Source: Kingdonia uniflora | Lineage: Eukaryota; Streptophyta; Magnoliopsida; Ranunculales; Circaeasteraceae | Reading direction: 5' to 3' | DNA: 64,000 bases | Assembly: GCA_014058105.1 (NCBI GenBank) | Contig: JACGCM010001747.1 | Location: 1,426,001 to 1,490,000 of the forward strand | Shown: positions 20,784 through 31,378 of the stretch, in pieces | How the letters are laid out: every line of letters begins with the position of its first letter | Numbering within the stretch: position 1 is the stretch's first letter | Notes under the pieces: generated by a model | Databases searched by the model: none | What the model was told of the DNA's origin: nothing | What the model saw: the letters and a program-made list of their open reading frames with translations, nothing else | Made by a program: the position numbers and the translations under genes

Positions 20784-22027
20784 ATTTTAGATTCGGGTGC
20801 TACTTATCACAATTGTCCCAAAAGGAGTTGTTTTTCTAGTTTGAAAATGCTAGAAGATGGAGCGGTGTTGATGGGTAACGATAATCCATGCCGCATCTTG
20901 GGGATAGGTACCATTCGACTAAAATTGTGCAATGGGTTAGTTAAAAAGATTGATGAGATTTGGTATATTCCGACGATGAGGAAGAGTATTATCTCGACGG
21001 GTTTACTTGTAGCGAAAGGTTACAAGGTTGTGTCTGAGAATTGGGTAAAAAGGGTTCTTAAGGGAGCCATGGTGATATTGAAGGGCCACAGAAGAAGTAA
21101 CAATGTATACTATTTGGATGGTACAGCTGTTCTTGGTGAGGTTACTACCGCGGGAAGGGAAGAGACCACTTTCATAGATACTACTCTGCTATGGCACATG
21201 CGTTTGGCGCATGCTGGGGAAAAGTCCTTAAGAGTTCTCGCGAACCAGGGGCTATTGAAGGGTGCCAATGTGTGTAAATTAGAATTTTGTGAACACTGTA
21301 TTCTGGGCAAGCAAACAAGGGTAAAGTTTGGCACTACTATCTACAGTATTCGTGGAACCCTTGATTATGTTCACTCTGATGTTTGGGGACCCTCCAAGAA
21401 TGCATCGCTAAGGGGGAATCAATACTTTGTGTCTTTCGTAGATGCCTTTTCTAGGCGGGTATGGGTATATACCATGAGGAGGAATAATGAAGTTCTAGAA
21501 ATTCTTATTACGTGGAAGAAGTTGATTGAGACTCAGACTGTTAGAAAGATCAAAGTGCTCCATTCGGATAATAATGAGGGGTACACTAGTGATCCATTCT
21601 TGCAAGTATGTCGGGATGAGGGGATAGTTCGACATTTCACAGTTAGAGAGACACTGCAACAAATGGGGTAGCCGAGCGCATGAACCGTACTTTGTTGGAG
21701 AAGGTTCGGTGTATGTTGTCCAATTCTAGGTTGGGCAAGGCATTTTGGGCCGAGGCTTTGACATATGTATGCTAGCTCATTAATAGGTTGCCTCCAGCTG
21801 CAATTAAGGGTAAGACACCAATGGAAGCTTGTTCGGGAGAGCCTGCTTCAGATTATAATATTTTTCGTATAATTGGGTGTCCGGCATACTATCATGTTAA
21901 GGATGGTAAGTTGGATCCACGAGCAAGGAAGATCATTATGAGCAGAGATATCACTTTTGGTGAGACTTCTATGATGAAGTCACATGTCTCTGAGTACACA
22001 GAGAAGACGACCAATGAGGTTTTGTAG
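20784..22027 (+). pseudogene. Copia protease and integrase remnant
   Basis: After the DSGA protease site come the GAG-pre-integrase motif (WHMRLAHAGEKSL...CEHCILGKQTRVKF) and the integrase core. The first catalytic Asp is in YVHSDVWGP and the second in LHSDNNEGY (usually DNGGEY). A one-base loss near 21661 shifts the frame just before the third acidic residue. The tail reads INRLPPAAIKGKTPMEAC (about 21780-21840). Further breaks include the TAG at 22025-22027. Confidence 0.85.
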
Positions 22028-22339
22028 CGGGTGAAGATTGATGCATTTTCATATTGGCCATAGAGTTCCTTTCTAAAGGGGGTGTCATCTACCAGTATGA
22101 CAACGGGTGATGAGCCATTAGTTCATGTTCCAAATGATGAAGATACAAACGATGGTGGAGCATTTGATAGTACGGATGAGGAGACTCCGGTTGTGGAGTC
22201 AATTGGAACTAGTAAATCAAATATGAATATGGGCAAGCCAGAATGGCTTACAAAGGACATGGTACTTGCAAAGGCGAAGGCCATGGAGGTGTTCCTTCTA
22301 CGGTTAAACATTGGGAGGGAGCAATGATGAAAGAGATGT

Positions 22340-22700
22340 ATTCTCTTCGTAAGAATGAAACTTGACAAATTTAAAAATTGCCTAAGGAAATGAGGGCGAT
22401 TGGTGGTAAATGGGTCTACAAAAGGATTCAAGGATCTCAAAATGATGTTTCGCTTTAAGGCAAGACTAGTGGTAAAACACTTCTCCAATTGTATCATATT
22501 GGCTTTGATACTGAATTTGAATTAGAATTGCAACATCTCGATGTTAAGACGGCGCTTTTACATGGAAAGTTGAAAGAAGAGATCAATATGACTTAGCCGA
22601 GTGGGTTTACTGTTGTTAGAGAGGAAGATGTATGTTAATTGATGAAGAGATCATTGTACGGTTTGAAGAGATCTCCAAGACAATAGTTCAAACAGACTAT
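22340..22700 (+). pseudogene. Copia reverse transcriptase remnant, truncated
   Basis: Recognisable pieces are GGKWVYKRIQ, QHLDVKTALLHGKLKEEI and a KRSLYGLK-like segment with stops. Similarity ends near 22700, before the YVDD box; a short 'DWFGPSWG'-like segment and G-rich repeats follow. The second half of the polymerase and all of RNase H are missing. Confidence 0.8.
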
Positions 22701-22849
22701 TGATATGGAGATTCATAGAGGTAGAGAGAAGGGAACGATGTGTCTCTTTCATATGGATTGATTTGGCCCCTCATGGGGATTATTGTGAACTACGGGCGAC
22801 TTGATCCACGGCGGTACGTAGGCAACCATTGATTTTGTACAATCAATTT

Positions 22850-23060
22850 TGGTTCCCTGGGACATTTGGTTGGCTTAGGTTCCTTGGGACATTTGGTTGG
22901 TTTTGGGTTCCTTGGGACCTTTGGTCAATTTTGGTTCCTTGCGACGGTTAGTTTGGATTTGGTCCTTTTGGGGACGCTTGCTTTGGTTGGTTTCCTTGGG
23001 ATGTTTGTGTGTTTGGGTCTTTGGGGACAATTGATGGTGGAGAGGGTTTGTTTGGGTTTA
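22850..23060 (+). repeat. Degenerate GGTTCCTTGGGACATTTGGT tandem repeat
   Basis: About seven imperfect units of roughly 25-40 bp, each with TTCCTTGGGA and a TTTGGTTGG-like block, lie between the truncated polymerase and the polypurine tract. They keep an 80-90 codon Gly/Leu-rich frame open by chance of composition. Confidence 0.75.
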
Positions 23061-23133
23061 TTTGGATGGTTACTATGTTCGGCTCAAATTTTGATTTGTT
23101 TGGTTGGGGGAAATCTTCACCAAGGTGGAGAAT

Positions 23134-23542
23134 TGTAGAGCTATTTACTATTTGAACAAAAACTGTTACAAGTCGTTCGAACTAGATTTCTTGTCGTTCG
23201 AATGAAATTGGGTCTGTTCGAACAAAAAATGTTTATGTTCGAATAGACCACACCGGACACCTTTTGTTCGAATAAAAGTGCGAATACAAATAGTTTGTTC
23301 GAACAGACAAATAGTCTGTTCGAATAGACTTTAGAAAAACTCAATTTTGAGATTTGTTTGGAACCTTTAACTTGCCTCGAGATATGAGCAATTGTAAAGA
23401 GTTCCTCTAGTATATAAAGGGGGACTTAAGTTCTTTGAGAGGCATCCTTTTAGACAATCCTTTGGTAAGAACATTTAGGTGGATTTCTTGAGTAAGAAAT
23501 CCTAATTGGGCTTGAGTGATTGTAATTGAGATTTTGAATAAA

Positions 23543-23577
<35 letters not shown>

Positions 23578-23705
23578 GCACGGTGGACATAGGCAATTTG
23601 CCGAACCACCTTAACATTGGTGTTGTGTGTACTTCTTTGATTATGCTTGTTTTTGACTAACCCAAATCGACTTAGAGTTTCGGCTTCCGTGGTTACGACT
23701 CAACA
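23134..23705 (+). repeat. 3' LTR of the copia element
   Basis: 572 bp, TGTAGAGC...CTCAACA. It is longer than its partner mainly through a (CT)n run at 23546-23575 and an extra TTCGAACAGACAAATAG unit near 23300. Confidence 0.95.
23546..23575. repeat. (CT)n microsatellite in the copia 3' LTR
   Basis: About fifteen CT units; the 5' LTR has only a short interrupted version. Confidence 0.9.
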
Positions 23706-24206
23706 AATTTCCCCACATTCAATTGTGGACTCCAAAATGCCTAAGACTGCAATTCAAACCATGTTAACCTAGTTTTTTCTCCTTGTTTCCCTCTTTCCCC
23801 CCTCACGTGTATATTACATTTATTTTAAAACCTAGAAAATCAATGAAATTTTTTTTAATTCCCTCACATGCGATGAGGTGGAAATGTGAAGGAATTAAAA
23901 TTTCTTTTATGACTTTTTGTTTATTTATTTTTTTAAAAGTGATACACGTGAAGGGCAAAAGAGGGAAACAAGGAGAAAAGACTGGGTCATCAAAGATATT
24001 TTGGGGGCCATAATTGAATATGGGGGAAGTTGGGGTCTAAACGCTACTTTTCAGTTTTTACTGGGGGCCAAAGTCAAATTTTCTCAAAGAATATTAATGA
24101 AAATCACATGATAACATTTAAACATTTGCCAAAATTCACTTGCATATTGTTCAAAAAACATGTAATAGCTTGTTACTTTAAAATAACTCACTTAGCTTCT
24201 TTCTAA

Positions 24207-24627
24207 GACCATCTCCAGCAATTGAGTTTGGGTCTGACTGCTGACAAACCAAGTTAAACCAATAAAACCTAAACCCAAACCCAAACCCAAGCCACTCAGT
24301 AGTGGTCAGTAGGTGTGGGTTGCTGATGACGTGGGGACATTTGTTTATTAAAAAAAAAAATTTAGTCCGCGGCGGACATCTTTACTTCGCGCGAATTTCT
24401 TTAGTCCGCCACAATTATTCATCTATCTCACACCATTAAATACATATTTAATTTGCGACACCAATTTTTTGAGTTTGGGCTCCCCAAATTCAGTTGGGTT
24501 CTGACACCTCTACATCACCAACCCAAACTCATTTTTTAAAAACTGCAAGGAGCCAATAGTTTGGGTTTCGAGGCTGACACAAAGACCCAACCCACACTCA
24601 TTTTTCCAATTGGTGGTGGAGATGCTC
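24207..24627. mobile_element. MITE with CATCTCCA-type inverted ends
   Basis: The left end GACCATCTCCAGCAATTGAG is matched by the reverse complement of the right end, GAGCATCTCCACCACCAATTG. The next stretch also pairs: GAGTTTGGGTCTG on the left, and on the right GAGTGTGGGTTGGGTCTTTG. About 420 bp, non-coding. The duplication is unclear, so hAT versus Harbinger origin is open. Confidence 0.7.
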
Positions 24628-25929
24628 CAAGAGCATAACCACACTACATTTGCTTTTACTACTAGCTTGATCATAACACCCATATGTCCTTTTTATCTTC
24701 TAACATTTTTTATTATAAGTCTTTTATCTACTAACATTGTTAGTGTGTGAAAGTTTGGAATTATCACAATTTGTCTATGACTGTATACTAACAGGAAAAT
24801 CACATGTAGAATTTGACATGCCCAAAAATGAAACAAAAAGAAAGAAAAAACATCTAGAATTCCTTCCGGATGGGCAAAATAGAATTATCTTGTAGTCTCA
24901 ATAGTTAAAACTTATAAGATCATTTCGTACTATAACGTATTCGTTGACTCGTTGCAGTAAGAAAGTAATCGGCAAAAAGTTTTAGGATTTGAGCAAATCT
25001 TTTCTTATTTTAGCTTATCAAGTATACTGGATTAAAACAAATCAAACCTATCAAGAAACACAAACACCCACAACTTGGCGTGCTTTTGTCCTTCCAAAAC
25101 AAAAAAGTATGGGTTGAGAGTTATGGATTCAAATTATATATAACACCCATGTGTTATCATAGGGCCAACATTAAAGAAAAAGTACATAGTAATTGACATA
25201 TTTGATATCCAAAATGTATCTTCAAGATAATTAAGCAAGATTTTCCATCGTGAACAGAAAAACTCTGAAGTCTTCATCATTTTCAGGTGCTATGAATTTG
25301 AGTTTACGAAATATATAGAAACCTAGTGGAATCTCGCCGAAACTTGCTGGATATACATTTTTTTTTTGCTGAAATATTTGGCCAAGTTTGTATGGCTTAA
25401 TGATTCTATGTCCAGGAAGAATATTGTTCAGGAACTCAAAAAGCAAAACTTCGCGAAATAAGAAGCCATAAAATAAAGTTTTACTTTTATATCAATATGA
25501 TATGAAGATGTATATTTTAGTATCACGGGGATGATGATCACATTCACATGGAAATGTTTCTGGGTTGGCCTAACCGGCCGGGCCCTTTTATATCGGGATT
25601 TCTTGTTTTAGTGTTTAATATGGGGAACATGGTCGAGCGCCGCGGAATAGAAGGGCCCAGTCCCTTCCTAATGGAACCAAAAGTCTTAGTCCTCTTGATC
25701 ATCTTTTGGGTCAATAAAATTTGAGACATTTTTAAGTTTTGATGATAGTAGAGATTGTTTATCAAAATAATTAAAGATTAGCTTATCTGATATGCAGGTT
25801 TAGATTCGCTTCCACATGACCACATGCATATCAAAAGCTTAATATTCCTGAAATCACGTTTATGCCAATTGAAACAGTCTTAATGCTAATATAAGCTGAA
25901 ATTTGACTCCATGTTGACAACAAATGTAA
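24628..25929. other. Intergenic, one unrecognised ORF
   Basis: AT-rich sequence without terminal repeats that I could pair. It includes the open frame at 25231-25446 (minus) listed separately and a GC-richer patch at 25565-25690 of unknown origin. Confidence 0.35.
25231..25446 (-). CDS. Unrecognised 71-codon ORF, possibly a gene fragment
   Basis: The frame has balanced, protein-like composition (PASFGEIPLGFYIFRKL, then a C-terminal FRVFLFTMENLA) and stays open for a few codons upstream of its ATG. I do not recognise the family and see no promoter or neighbouring exon. It could be the last exon of an old gene or chance. Confidence 0.25.
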   Translation of the reverse strand: MLFEFLNNILPGHRIIKPYKLGQIFQQKKNVYPASFGEIPLGFYIFRKLKFIAPENDEDFRVFLFTMENLA

Positions 25930-26265
25930 GGGAATATTGTTGGTTTTTAGTAGAGGCAAGGTTGAGGGCCCCGCCAATAAAGTAAATTTCAAAAAAAAAA
26001 TTTTTACTCAAATTGAACCCAATCTTCCCTGTTGGAATTCTTTTAACTTCAAATGTCTTATAAAACAAAATATGGTTTTAAATGTTGTCCCACATTAGAA
26101 ATAAAATATTTTTTAATAGTTTTTATATATCTATTGCTTAATTGGATTTAAAACTCTACTATAGGAATGTGTGCTCTATAGCGAGATGCTTCGCATCGAG
26201 CGCGACTCACGCACACGCGCTTGAGCGTTTGAGGTGCTTTTTGCCGTTTTATTAGGCTCACTTAG

Positions 26266-26305
26266 CACTATGTGTAGTGTAAGCACATAGCAATAGAACG
26301 GGTCT
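26266..26305 (+). repeat. 40-bp direct repeat in the solo LTR, copy 1
   Basis: Begins CACTATGTGTAGTGTAAGCA and ends GGGTCT; identical by eye to 26571-26610, 305 bp away. Confidence 0.9.
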
Positions 26306-26570
26306 GGTACAAACAACCTTTCGGACTTCTATGACTATTAGAGTCTGTAACTGGTTAAAATAATTATTGAGGATTAAGCGTGACTTATTTTGATATTAAT
26401 ACTTATGTATTAATTAAACAGTTTTGAAACTGGACAGTTTTAGACTCTTATTAATAGAGTTCTCTTATGTGAGTATAATACACAGAGAAAAACAAACAAG
26501 TTTTTTTTCTTTCTCAATTTCCTTTCTTTCCATTTTTTTGGGCATTGAGGAAAGGTGAAACAAACTTGAT

Positions 26571-26610
26571 CACTATGTGTAGTGTAAGCACATAGCAATA
26601 GAACGGGTCT
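26571..26610 (+). repeat. 40-bp direct repeat in the solo LTR, copy 2
   Basis: Second copy of the 26266-26305 segment. It is followed by AGCTTGGTTG, the likely ancestral context, so copy 1 looks like the secondary one. Confidence 0.9.
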
Positions 26611-27193
26611 AGCTTGGTTGAATCCCGGAGATAGTGCTGTTGAGTTTTCTTGCACCTTTGGAGAGATTTCGACTATCTTCAAGAAGCGTTTGTGTGCCTC
26701 CTTGCTTGGTTCGGTAATTGGTTTTCTTTTGGTGAAAATTAGTTCTTTATTTTTGAATTTTCCCAACATTCTCATCTTCTGAACAACTAAAAACATCTCC
26801 ATGATTTAACCCATCCAAAAACCCAATCTTTTGAATAATTCTAGAATTTCAAACAACCCTTGCTAAAAATTTGAATTTTTTCTTTCATATTATGTGAAAA
26901 CCACTTTAATTATTTATTTATATTCGAATCCATAATTTCATATCCCTTTAAGTGATTTTTGGGGGTAATAATGATGATGTGGTTGTTTTGGGTTGTAGGG
27001 GTTATGAGCTTGGGTGTTATGAGTTTATTCTTAGGGTAAATTGGGAACAATGATTACGGATTGCTTCAGTTTAGCTCGAGATGTTGAATGCGAATGGTAG
27101 AGAAAATGAGAAAATTTTAATTATTATTATTTAAAATTAATTTTGTTGGTGGGGCCCTCAACCTTGCCTCCACCAGTAACCCAACAATATTCC

Positions 27194-27514
27194 AGATGCT
27201 CTGTTATATCCTTGCAATTATAAAATGTCATCCTTACTTATAAAGCTCCCCCAAATGTAGGTTTGAATGAAATATTGAGACAAAAAGTGTTCTTAGTGTA
27301 GCTCGTGTGACGACTGTCCTTGATGTTAAACAGACTGAGGTCCATAGATTAATAGTAAGATTTGACTGAAAGCAAAAAATAAAAAAATAAGTTAGGCGGG
27401 GAAGGCATCATTCAAAAAACATGCACTCTTCAGTAGGATTTTTTGAGTAATGATCATTTATAATTAATTTAGGAAATTTTGAACTTGCGATTTTTCGAGT
27501 TATATATCCAGGAA
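27194..27514. other. Spacer between MITE and SINE, nothing recognised
   Basis: About 320 bp of AT-rich sequence with no paired repeats or convincing open frame. Confidence 0.4.
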
Positions 27515-27530
27515 CTCAATTATCTATTTG
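27515..27530. repeat. SINE target-site duplication (tail side)
   Basis: CTCAATTATCTATTTG, partner of CTCAGTTCTCTACTTG at 27667-27682. Confidence 0.8.
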
Positions 27531-27666
27531 TTTTTTTTTGCAAGGCAAGCCGGTTTTATATAGGGGTCCATAACCCTGAGTTTCTAACCCCATGAGGTTT
27601 CGAACCCTCGACCTTTTTCGTAGGTGGAGAGGAACAACCACCACAGGGCCAAAAGCCCAATGGTAT
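27531..27666 (-). mobile_element. tRNA-derived SINE
   Basis: Read on the minus strand, a 136-bp unit has a polymerase III B box GGTTCGAAACC (27596-27606), an A-box-like GGCCCTGTGGTGG (27638-27650) about 32 bp upstream, and a terminal A run (T at 27531-27539). It is flanked by 16-bp duplications, 27515-27530 and 27667-27682, that match at 13 of 16 positions. It does not fold as a tRNA gene. Confidence 0.85.
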
Positions 27667-27682
27667 CTCAGTTCTCTACTTG
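27667..27682. repeat. SINE target-site duplication (head side)
   Basis: CTCAGTTCTCTACTTG; three mismatches to the other copy, which suggests an old insertion. Confidence 0.8.
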
Positions 27683-28071
27683 TGTGTTTTACAACATCAA
27701 ACTTGACAGTATAAATACTATAGGGGGAAATATTTCCCTTTAGAACAAATAAACATAACCATCCCTAAGAACATTCACAACAATAAGGTCGGGTTCTTAT
27801 TTGGAGGCAACCGACCCTCTTTTTTCTCAACCAACCACCCAACAGTTGAGTCATCTTGCATAGCTAACAACTTTATGAACAAAAAAACCTACCATGAGGG
27901 TCGGTTCAGAGACCCACATGGTGGGTTGTTAAAATAATCATGCCGCCCAGTTCTAAACTGCGTGACATAAGGTAACCAATAAGGATACGTCACGTGTTAT
28001 GTTCTCCTCATAAAACCATCCCTACACCCCATTTCTTTTCAAAAAAATTCCCTATCAAACTAAAACAAAGA

Positions 28072-29665
28072 CATGTCTTTAAGCCCTTAAGCAAGCTCCC
28101 AATCCAATTCTCAAAGTTACTCTCAACCCTCCCATCTAAGCCAACAACCTAACTTCTATCACTCCTAATTCATCGCATTTAGTTCGTCACAAATGCCGAA
28201 TCCTTCCTAATATTGTGATCACCACATTCAGCAATTGTTCCTGTCACTCGACTCTCCTAGTCCCTCATAATTTGATTCTCAAAGAACCAATGCTTACTCA
28301 AACTACCAACCATACTATCCCCAATTCAACGTTCAATCCCCAATTCAACGTTCAATCGAGAAATTCATAATTTTCCTCATAAATGGAATTTGGCGGAGGA
28401 AGTTTGTCTATCCCACGGATACAAGCTTCATGGAGTTTAAACGACTTAGACCTTAATGCACCACCCACTCCGGTTGTCTCTTCGATTATCGTACCAAGTA
28501 ATACCTATGCAAAGGGAAGGCAAAAGCTAAAAGGAAGACGACGACACCGATACCAACGCCTAATATGGTTGAAAATTATATTGAGGAGGATGTTGATAAT
28601 GACGTTCTAATTGATAAAGATAAATACAAGAATGCAAGTCATTGGTTGACGGACAACTTCGTAAACCTCGCATGCGCTTGGTCTTAAAATTTTCAAAATC
28701 TTAAGACAAGGAACCAACAAAAAGCTTCCCAATTTTGGTTGAAAGTGCATGACTAATTCAATATGTTTTACGCAGACAAATCGATGTGGCGATCATATAA
28801 CGGTGTCAATTGCGCGTACAAAAACCGGTTTAATAAGAAATGCGCGATCTTTAGAGGCATTCTTAAAGACCTTGAACACCGATAATTTACCGGTCTTGGA
28901 ATAGGTGAGGTGGTAAGTATTTCAATTTTACCTTCATTTTCATAGTCTAGATAAGGTAATGTACTCATTGTATTTTTAAATATTTTCATGCCCAAATGGC
29001 GTACCAGATGTATAAAAGAGTGTATAGAAAGGCATTTCAATTTCGGGCGGCTTATAAAATTTTAGAATATTGCCTAAAATAGTCCCAAATTAATCCAATC
29101 GAGCATCCCAGTAGTAAGGTATCGAGGAAATTGTCTTATATCAATAGTCCAGGAAACTCCACTAATACCGAACCCCCGACACCTACTTCTGCCAACCCTA
29201 CTTCCGCCACCACTACTTCCACAATTCCAAAAGATTCTATGTACGATAACCCATCACTATATGCTTGTGGGGAAGTACGTCTGACGGGCAAAAAAAAATC
29301 AAAGCAAAAGCAGCCATAAAGTTGAGAATGGGTTATTGGGGGAAGAAGATGTTCGAAATGATGGCCAACATGATTTTGGCATGGAGTGAGAGGGACGAGA
29401 AGAAAATAGAGGAAAAGGAAGCGAGAGCTAGAGAATTAGAAGAACAAAAATTGGTTAAAGAGGCGGAGACACAAAAGAGATATGAAACGACGACGGCTAG
29501 ATAAAAAATGGATTTAGAGCAAACTTTGGTCAAGGTGATGACAACCGACACAACTAACCTACTACCGGAACAAAAACGTTGGATGAAGAAACAACTCAAA
29601 ATTTATTCCACGAAGTTGAAGGAACGATGTTCAATTGATGAAGATGACTTAAGTGATGAAGATTG
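28072..29665 (+). pseudogene. Harbinger ORF1: Myb/SANT-like, NAM-associated protein (broken)
   Basis: Pieces in order: SWSLNDLDLNAPPTPVV (about 28430), a trihelix-like region around HWLTDNFVNLACAWS and FWLKVHD (28630-28750), a YKNRFNKKCAIF segment (about 28810), a Pro/Thr/Ser-rich linker (29150-29240), a Lys-rich basic patch, and a long Glu/Lys/Arg coiled coil (29340-29600) ending in acidic residues. That is the layout of the DNA-binding partner protein of PIF/Harbinger transposons. Several stops, for example TAA at 29318 and TAA at 29503, break it. Confidence 0.7.
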
Positions 29666-30099
29666 ATGCAACCGTCAGCTTTATTAGTAGGCGTTAACTT
29701 TTAAATTGTACTTTGAATTTGATCTCGATGCACTCTTCATTTCTTTTAGTAGTTTGAAATGTATTTGCTTTCTATGAATATGATCTTGATGTACTCTTCA
29801 ATACTATAATTTGGCAAACATAACTTGAAAATTTCTCTACTTAAATCAAACATTACAAATAATCTTCAATTAAGCATTACAACTGCAACATTAAAATTAT
29901 GATTTCGAAAAGAAAATACATCAATAAATAACTTTAAGTAGAGATATGACATTACTCCGCTCTTTTTAGTGCCCATAAATGACCCACGAGTTGGTCTCGT
30001 AAGTTAAAATGAGCTGTTTCATTTCTAATTTTATTAATCTTCTTAATGTATTCTGCCATAATACTGAGAGCATGAATTGGATTTAAGACTGCATTCACC

Positions 30100-31180
30100 C
30101 ACTTCACCGACCTTCTAAAATCTAGATCGATATCTACTTGCCAAATGAAAGTATGGCGTTTATTTTAAATGATCATATTATGCATAATTATGTACGTGTA
30201 CATAATGTTTGCTAGACCCCATTAGGCTTCCAAAACCATATACCGTGAGCCAATATTTCAAACCACGCTTGTAGACCCCGAAAGCGTACTTCACGTCTTT
30301 CTAGCATGCTTCTTGCTCTTTGTAAAATGTTTTTCGGCATCGTTAGTCGGATTTCTTATGGTTTGAACGATTATTTGCCATTTTAAAGAAACCTCATCCA
30401 CTGAATAATACCCCATAGTGTGCGGCTCCATTCTTATCTTACAATTGCATGGCAGTGTAACTCCATTAGACAAGCTGTTGAAAAGCCACCCTTAATGTAA
30501 GACGTTCACATTATTATTGGAACCGGACACCCCCAAGACGGCGTGCCATATCCAATGTTCTTGAGAATCAACCGCTACTAAAATTACCGTTGGATACTTC
30601 TTATACCTAGTATATTATCTGACCCACCCATTTGGACAATTATTCCATTTCTAATGTATGCATTATAAACTACCTAACATCCCCGGGAAGCCTCACACTC
30701 CATTCACTTCTAACAACCCATTTGTGTCATTCTCGTCGGGGGATCTAAGGTATTGAGTTTTGAATTCTTTGACAATTATTTTACAAAATTTCTTCAAACT
30801 TAAATTAGTGATAAACTCCCCAATTTGAATGTATTCGTCTTGGGCGTCTCCATAAGTACCATAACATAGCATGCGAAGTGCGCACGTTATTTTATGGTAA
30901 GTTAACAAACCCATCGTCCTCGTGACATTTTCTTTTTGAACAAAGCAGTCATTCAAAGAAATAACTTTATCATAAATACGTTCATACACACTTTCACTCA
31001 TACAGAATCGCCGACGAAATTGAGGACTTTTATAGACCAGATTGAGATCAAAATAATATCTCACAAGACTAAAATGCCCCAATGCATGATCACACTTTTT
31101 CTGCATGTTCCTCATTTCCATCTTATTACTACCTACTCCGTTTACGGAACGATTTTGCCTATTGCTCTTCTGCCTTTTCC
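30100..31180 (-). pseudogene. Harbinger DDE transposase (broken)
   Basis: The N-terminal region (31121-30693) is open for 142 codons: FRRRFCMSESVYERIYD, LTYHKITCALRMLCYGT, DEYIQIGE, typical of the plant Harbinger nuclease family (DDE_Tnp_4). After a stop, GFPGMLGSL follows, where the first catalytic Asp should lie but a stop is present. Then come SQEHWIWHAVLGVSGSNNNVNVL and GYYSVDEVSLKW (30291-30473). Multiple stops; no product possible. Confidence 0.82.
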
Positions 31181-31378
31181 ATTTCTATAAGAACCTTGCT
31201 ATATGATACACATCACTTTGCACTTGGCCGATGAGGCGCTAATTGGTGAACCTGTTCGATACCGTTGGATATATCCATTTGAACATTAAATATAAATATT
31301 TAAATTAATGATTTTATTTAAATTTAATACATTTAATAGTTATATCTAAATTACTATATGTGTATCCGAGTGATGGGA

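Larger units (their letters stand above)
19215..23705 (+). mobile_element. Ty1/copia retrotransposon, decayed and internally deleted
   Basis: LTRs at 19215-19751 and 23134-23705 are flanked by perfect 5-bp duplications AATTT (19210-19214 and 23706-23710). The primer-binding site TGGTGTCAGAGC is at 19754-19765 and the polypurine tract CAAGGTGGAGAAT at 23121-23133. The order gag, zinc knuckle, protease, integrase, reverse transcriptase is the copia order. The reverse transcriptase stops before its catalytic YVDD region, and RNase H is missing, so the copy is dead. It sits inside the left terminal repeat of a MITE. Confidence 0.95.
19157..24085. mobile_element. MITE with about 100-bp inverted repeats, split by a copia insertion
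   Basis: Joining 19157-19214 to 23711-23760 across the copia element gives a left arm that matches the reverse complement of about 23990-24085. Shared blocks are TTTTGGCCCC, AACTGAAAATTAGCGTTTAG, ACCCCAA, CCCCACATTCAATTGTGG and CCCCAAAAT-like segments. Without the copia insertion the MITE is about 430 bp and non-coding. Its own target-site duplication is not clear. Confidence 0.8.
26030..26768 (+). mobile_element. Solo LTR of a Ty1/copia element
   Basis: 739 bp with TGTTGG...CCAACA ends, flanked by TTCCC (26025-26029) and TTCTC (26769-26773), a 5-bp duplication with one change. It contains the GCGAGATGCTTCGCATCGAG hairpin and a CGACTCACGCACACGCGC-type segment that I associate with a widespread plant copia LTR family. 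It lies inside the GGAATATTGTTGG MITE. A 40-bp segment occurs twice within it. Confidence 0.85.
25931..27193. mobile_element. MITE with GGAATATTGTTGG inverted ends, interrupted by a solo LTR
   Basis: The 13-bp perfect inverted ends (25931-25943 and 27181-27193) continue inward as a longer imperfect repeat with the block GAGGCAAGGTTGAGGGCCCC in both arms. Subtracting the inserted LTR and one copy of its duplication leaves about 520 bp. Non-coding; the element's own duplication is not resolved. Confidence 0.78.
27766..31190. mobile_element. Decayed PIF/Harbinger-type DNA transposon
   Basis: Contains both genes of an autonomous Harbinger element in convergent order: a Myb/SANT-like, NAM-associated ORF1 on the plus strand (28072-29665) and a DDE transposase on the minus strand (31180 to about 30100). 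The left edge is a guess based on a change of character near 27766 (AAGAACATTCACAACAATAAGG); no matching right inverted end was found, so the borders are uncertain. Both genes have stops. Confidence 0.75.

Noticed and set aside
22866..23138. 90-codon Gly/Leu-rich ORF
   Set aside because: Product of the tandem TTCCTTGGGA repeat; no start context or family.
24261..24292. Telomere-like AAACCC repeats
   Set aside because: Units are CCCAAA rather than the plant CCCTAAA, only a few copies, and they lie inside a MITE.
27590..27610. tRNA gene suggested by the GGTTCGAAACC box
   Set aside because: No cloverleaf or acceptor stem; the A tail and flanking duplications show it is a SINE.
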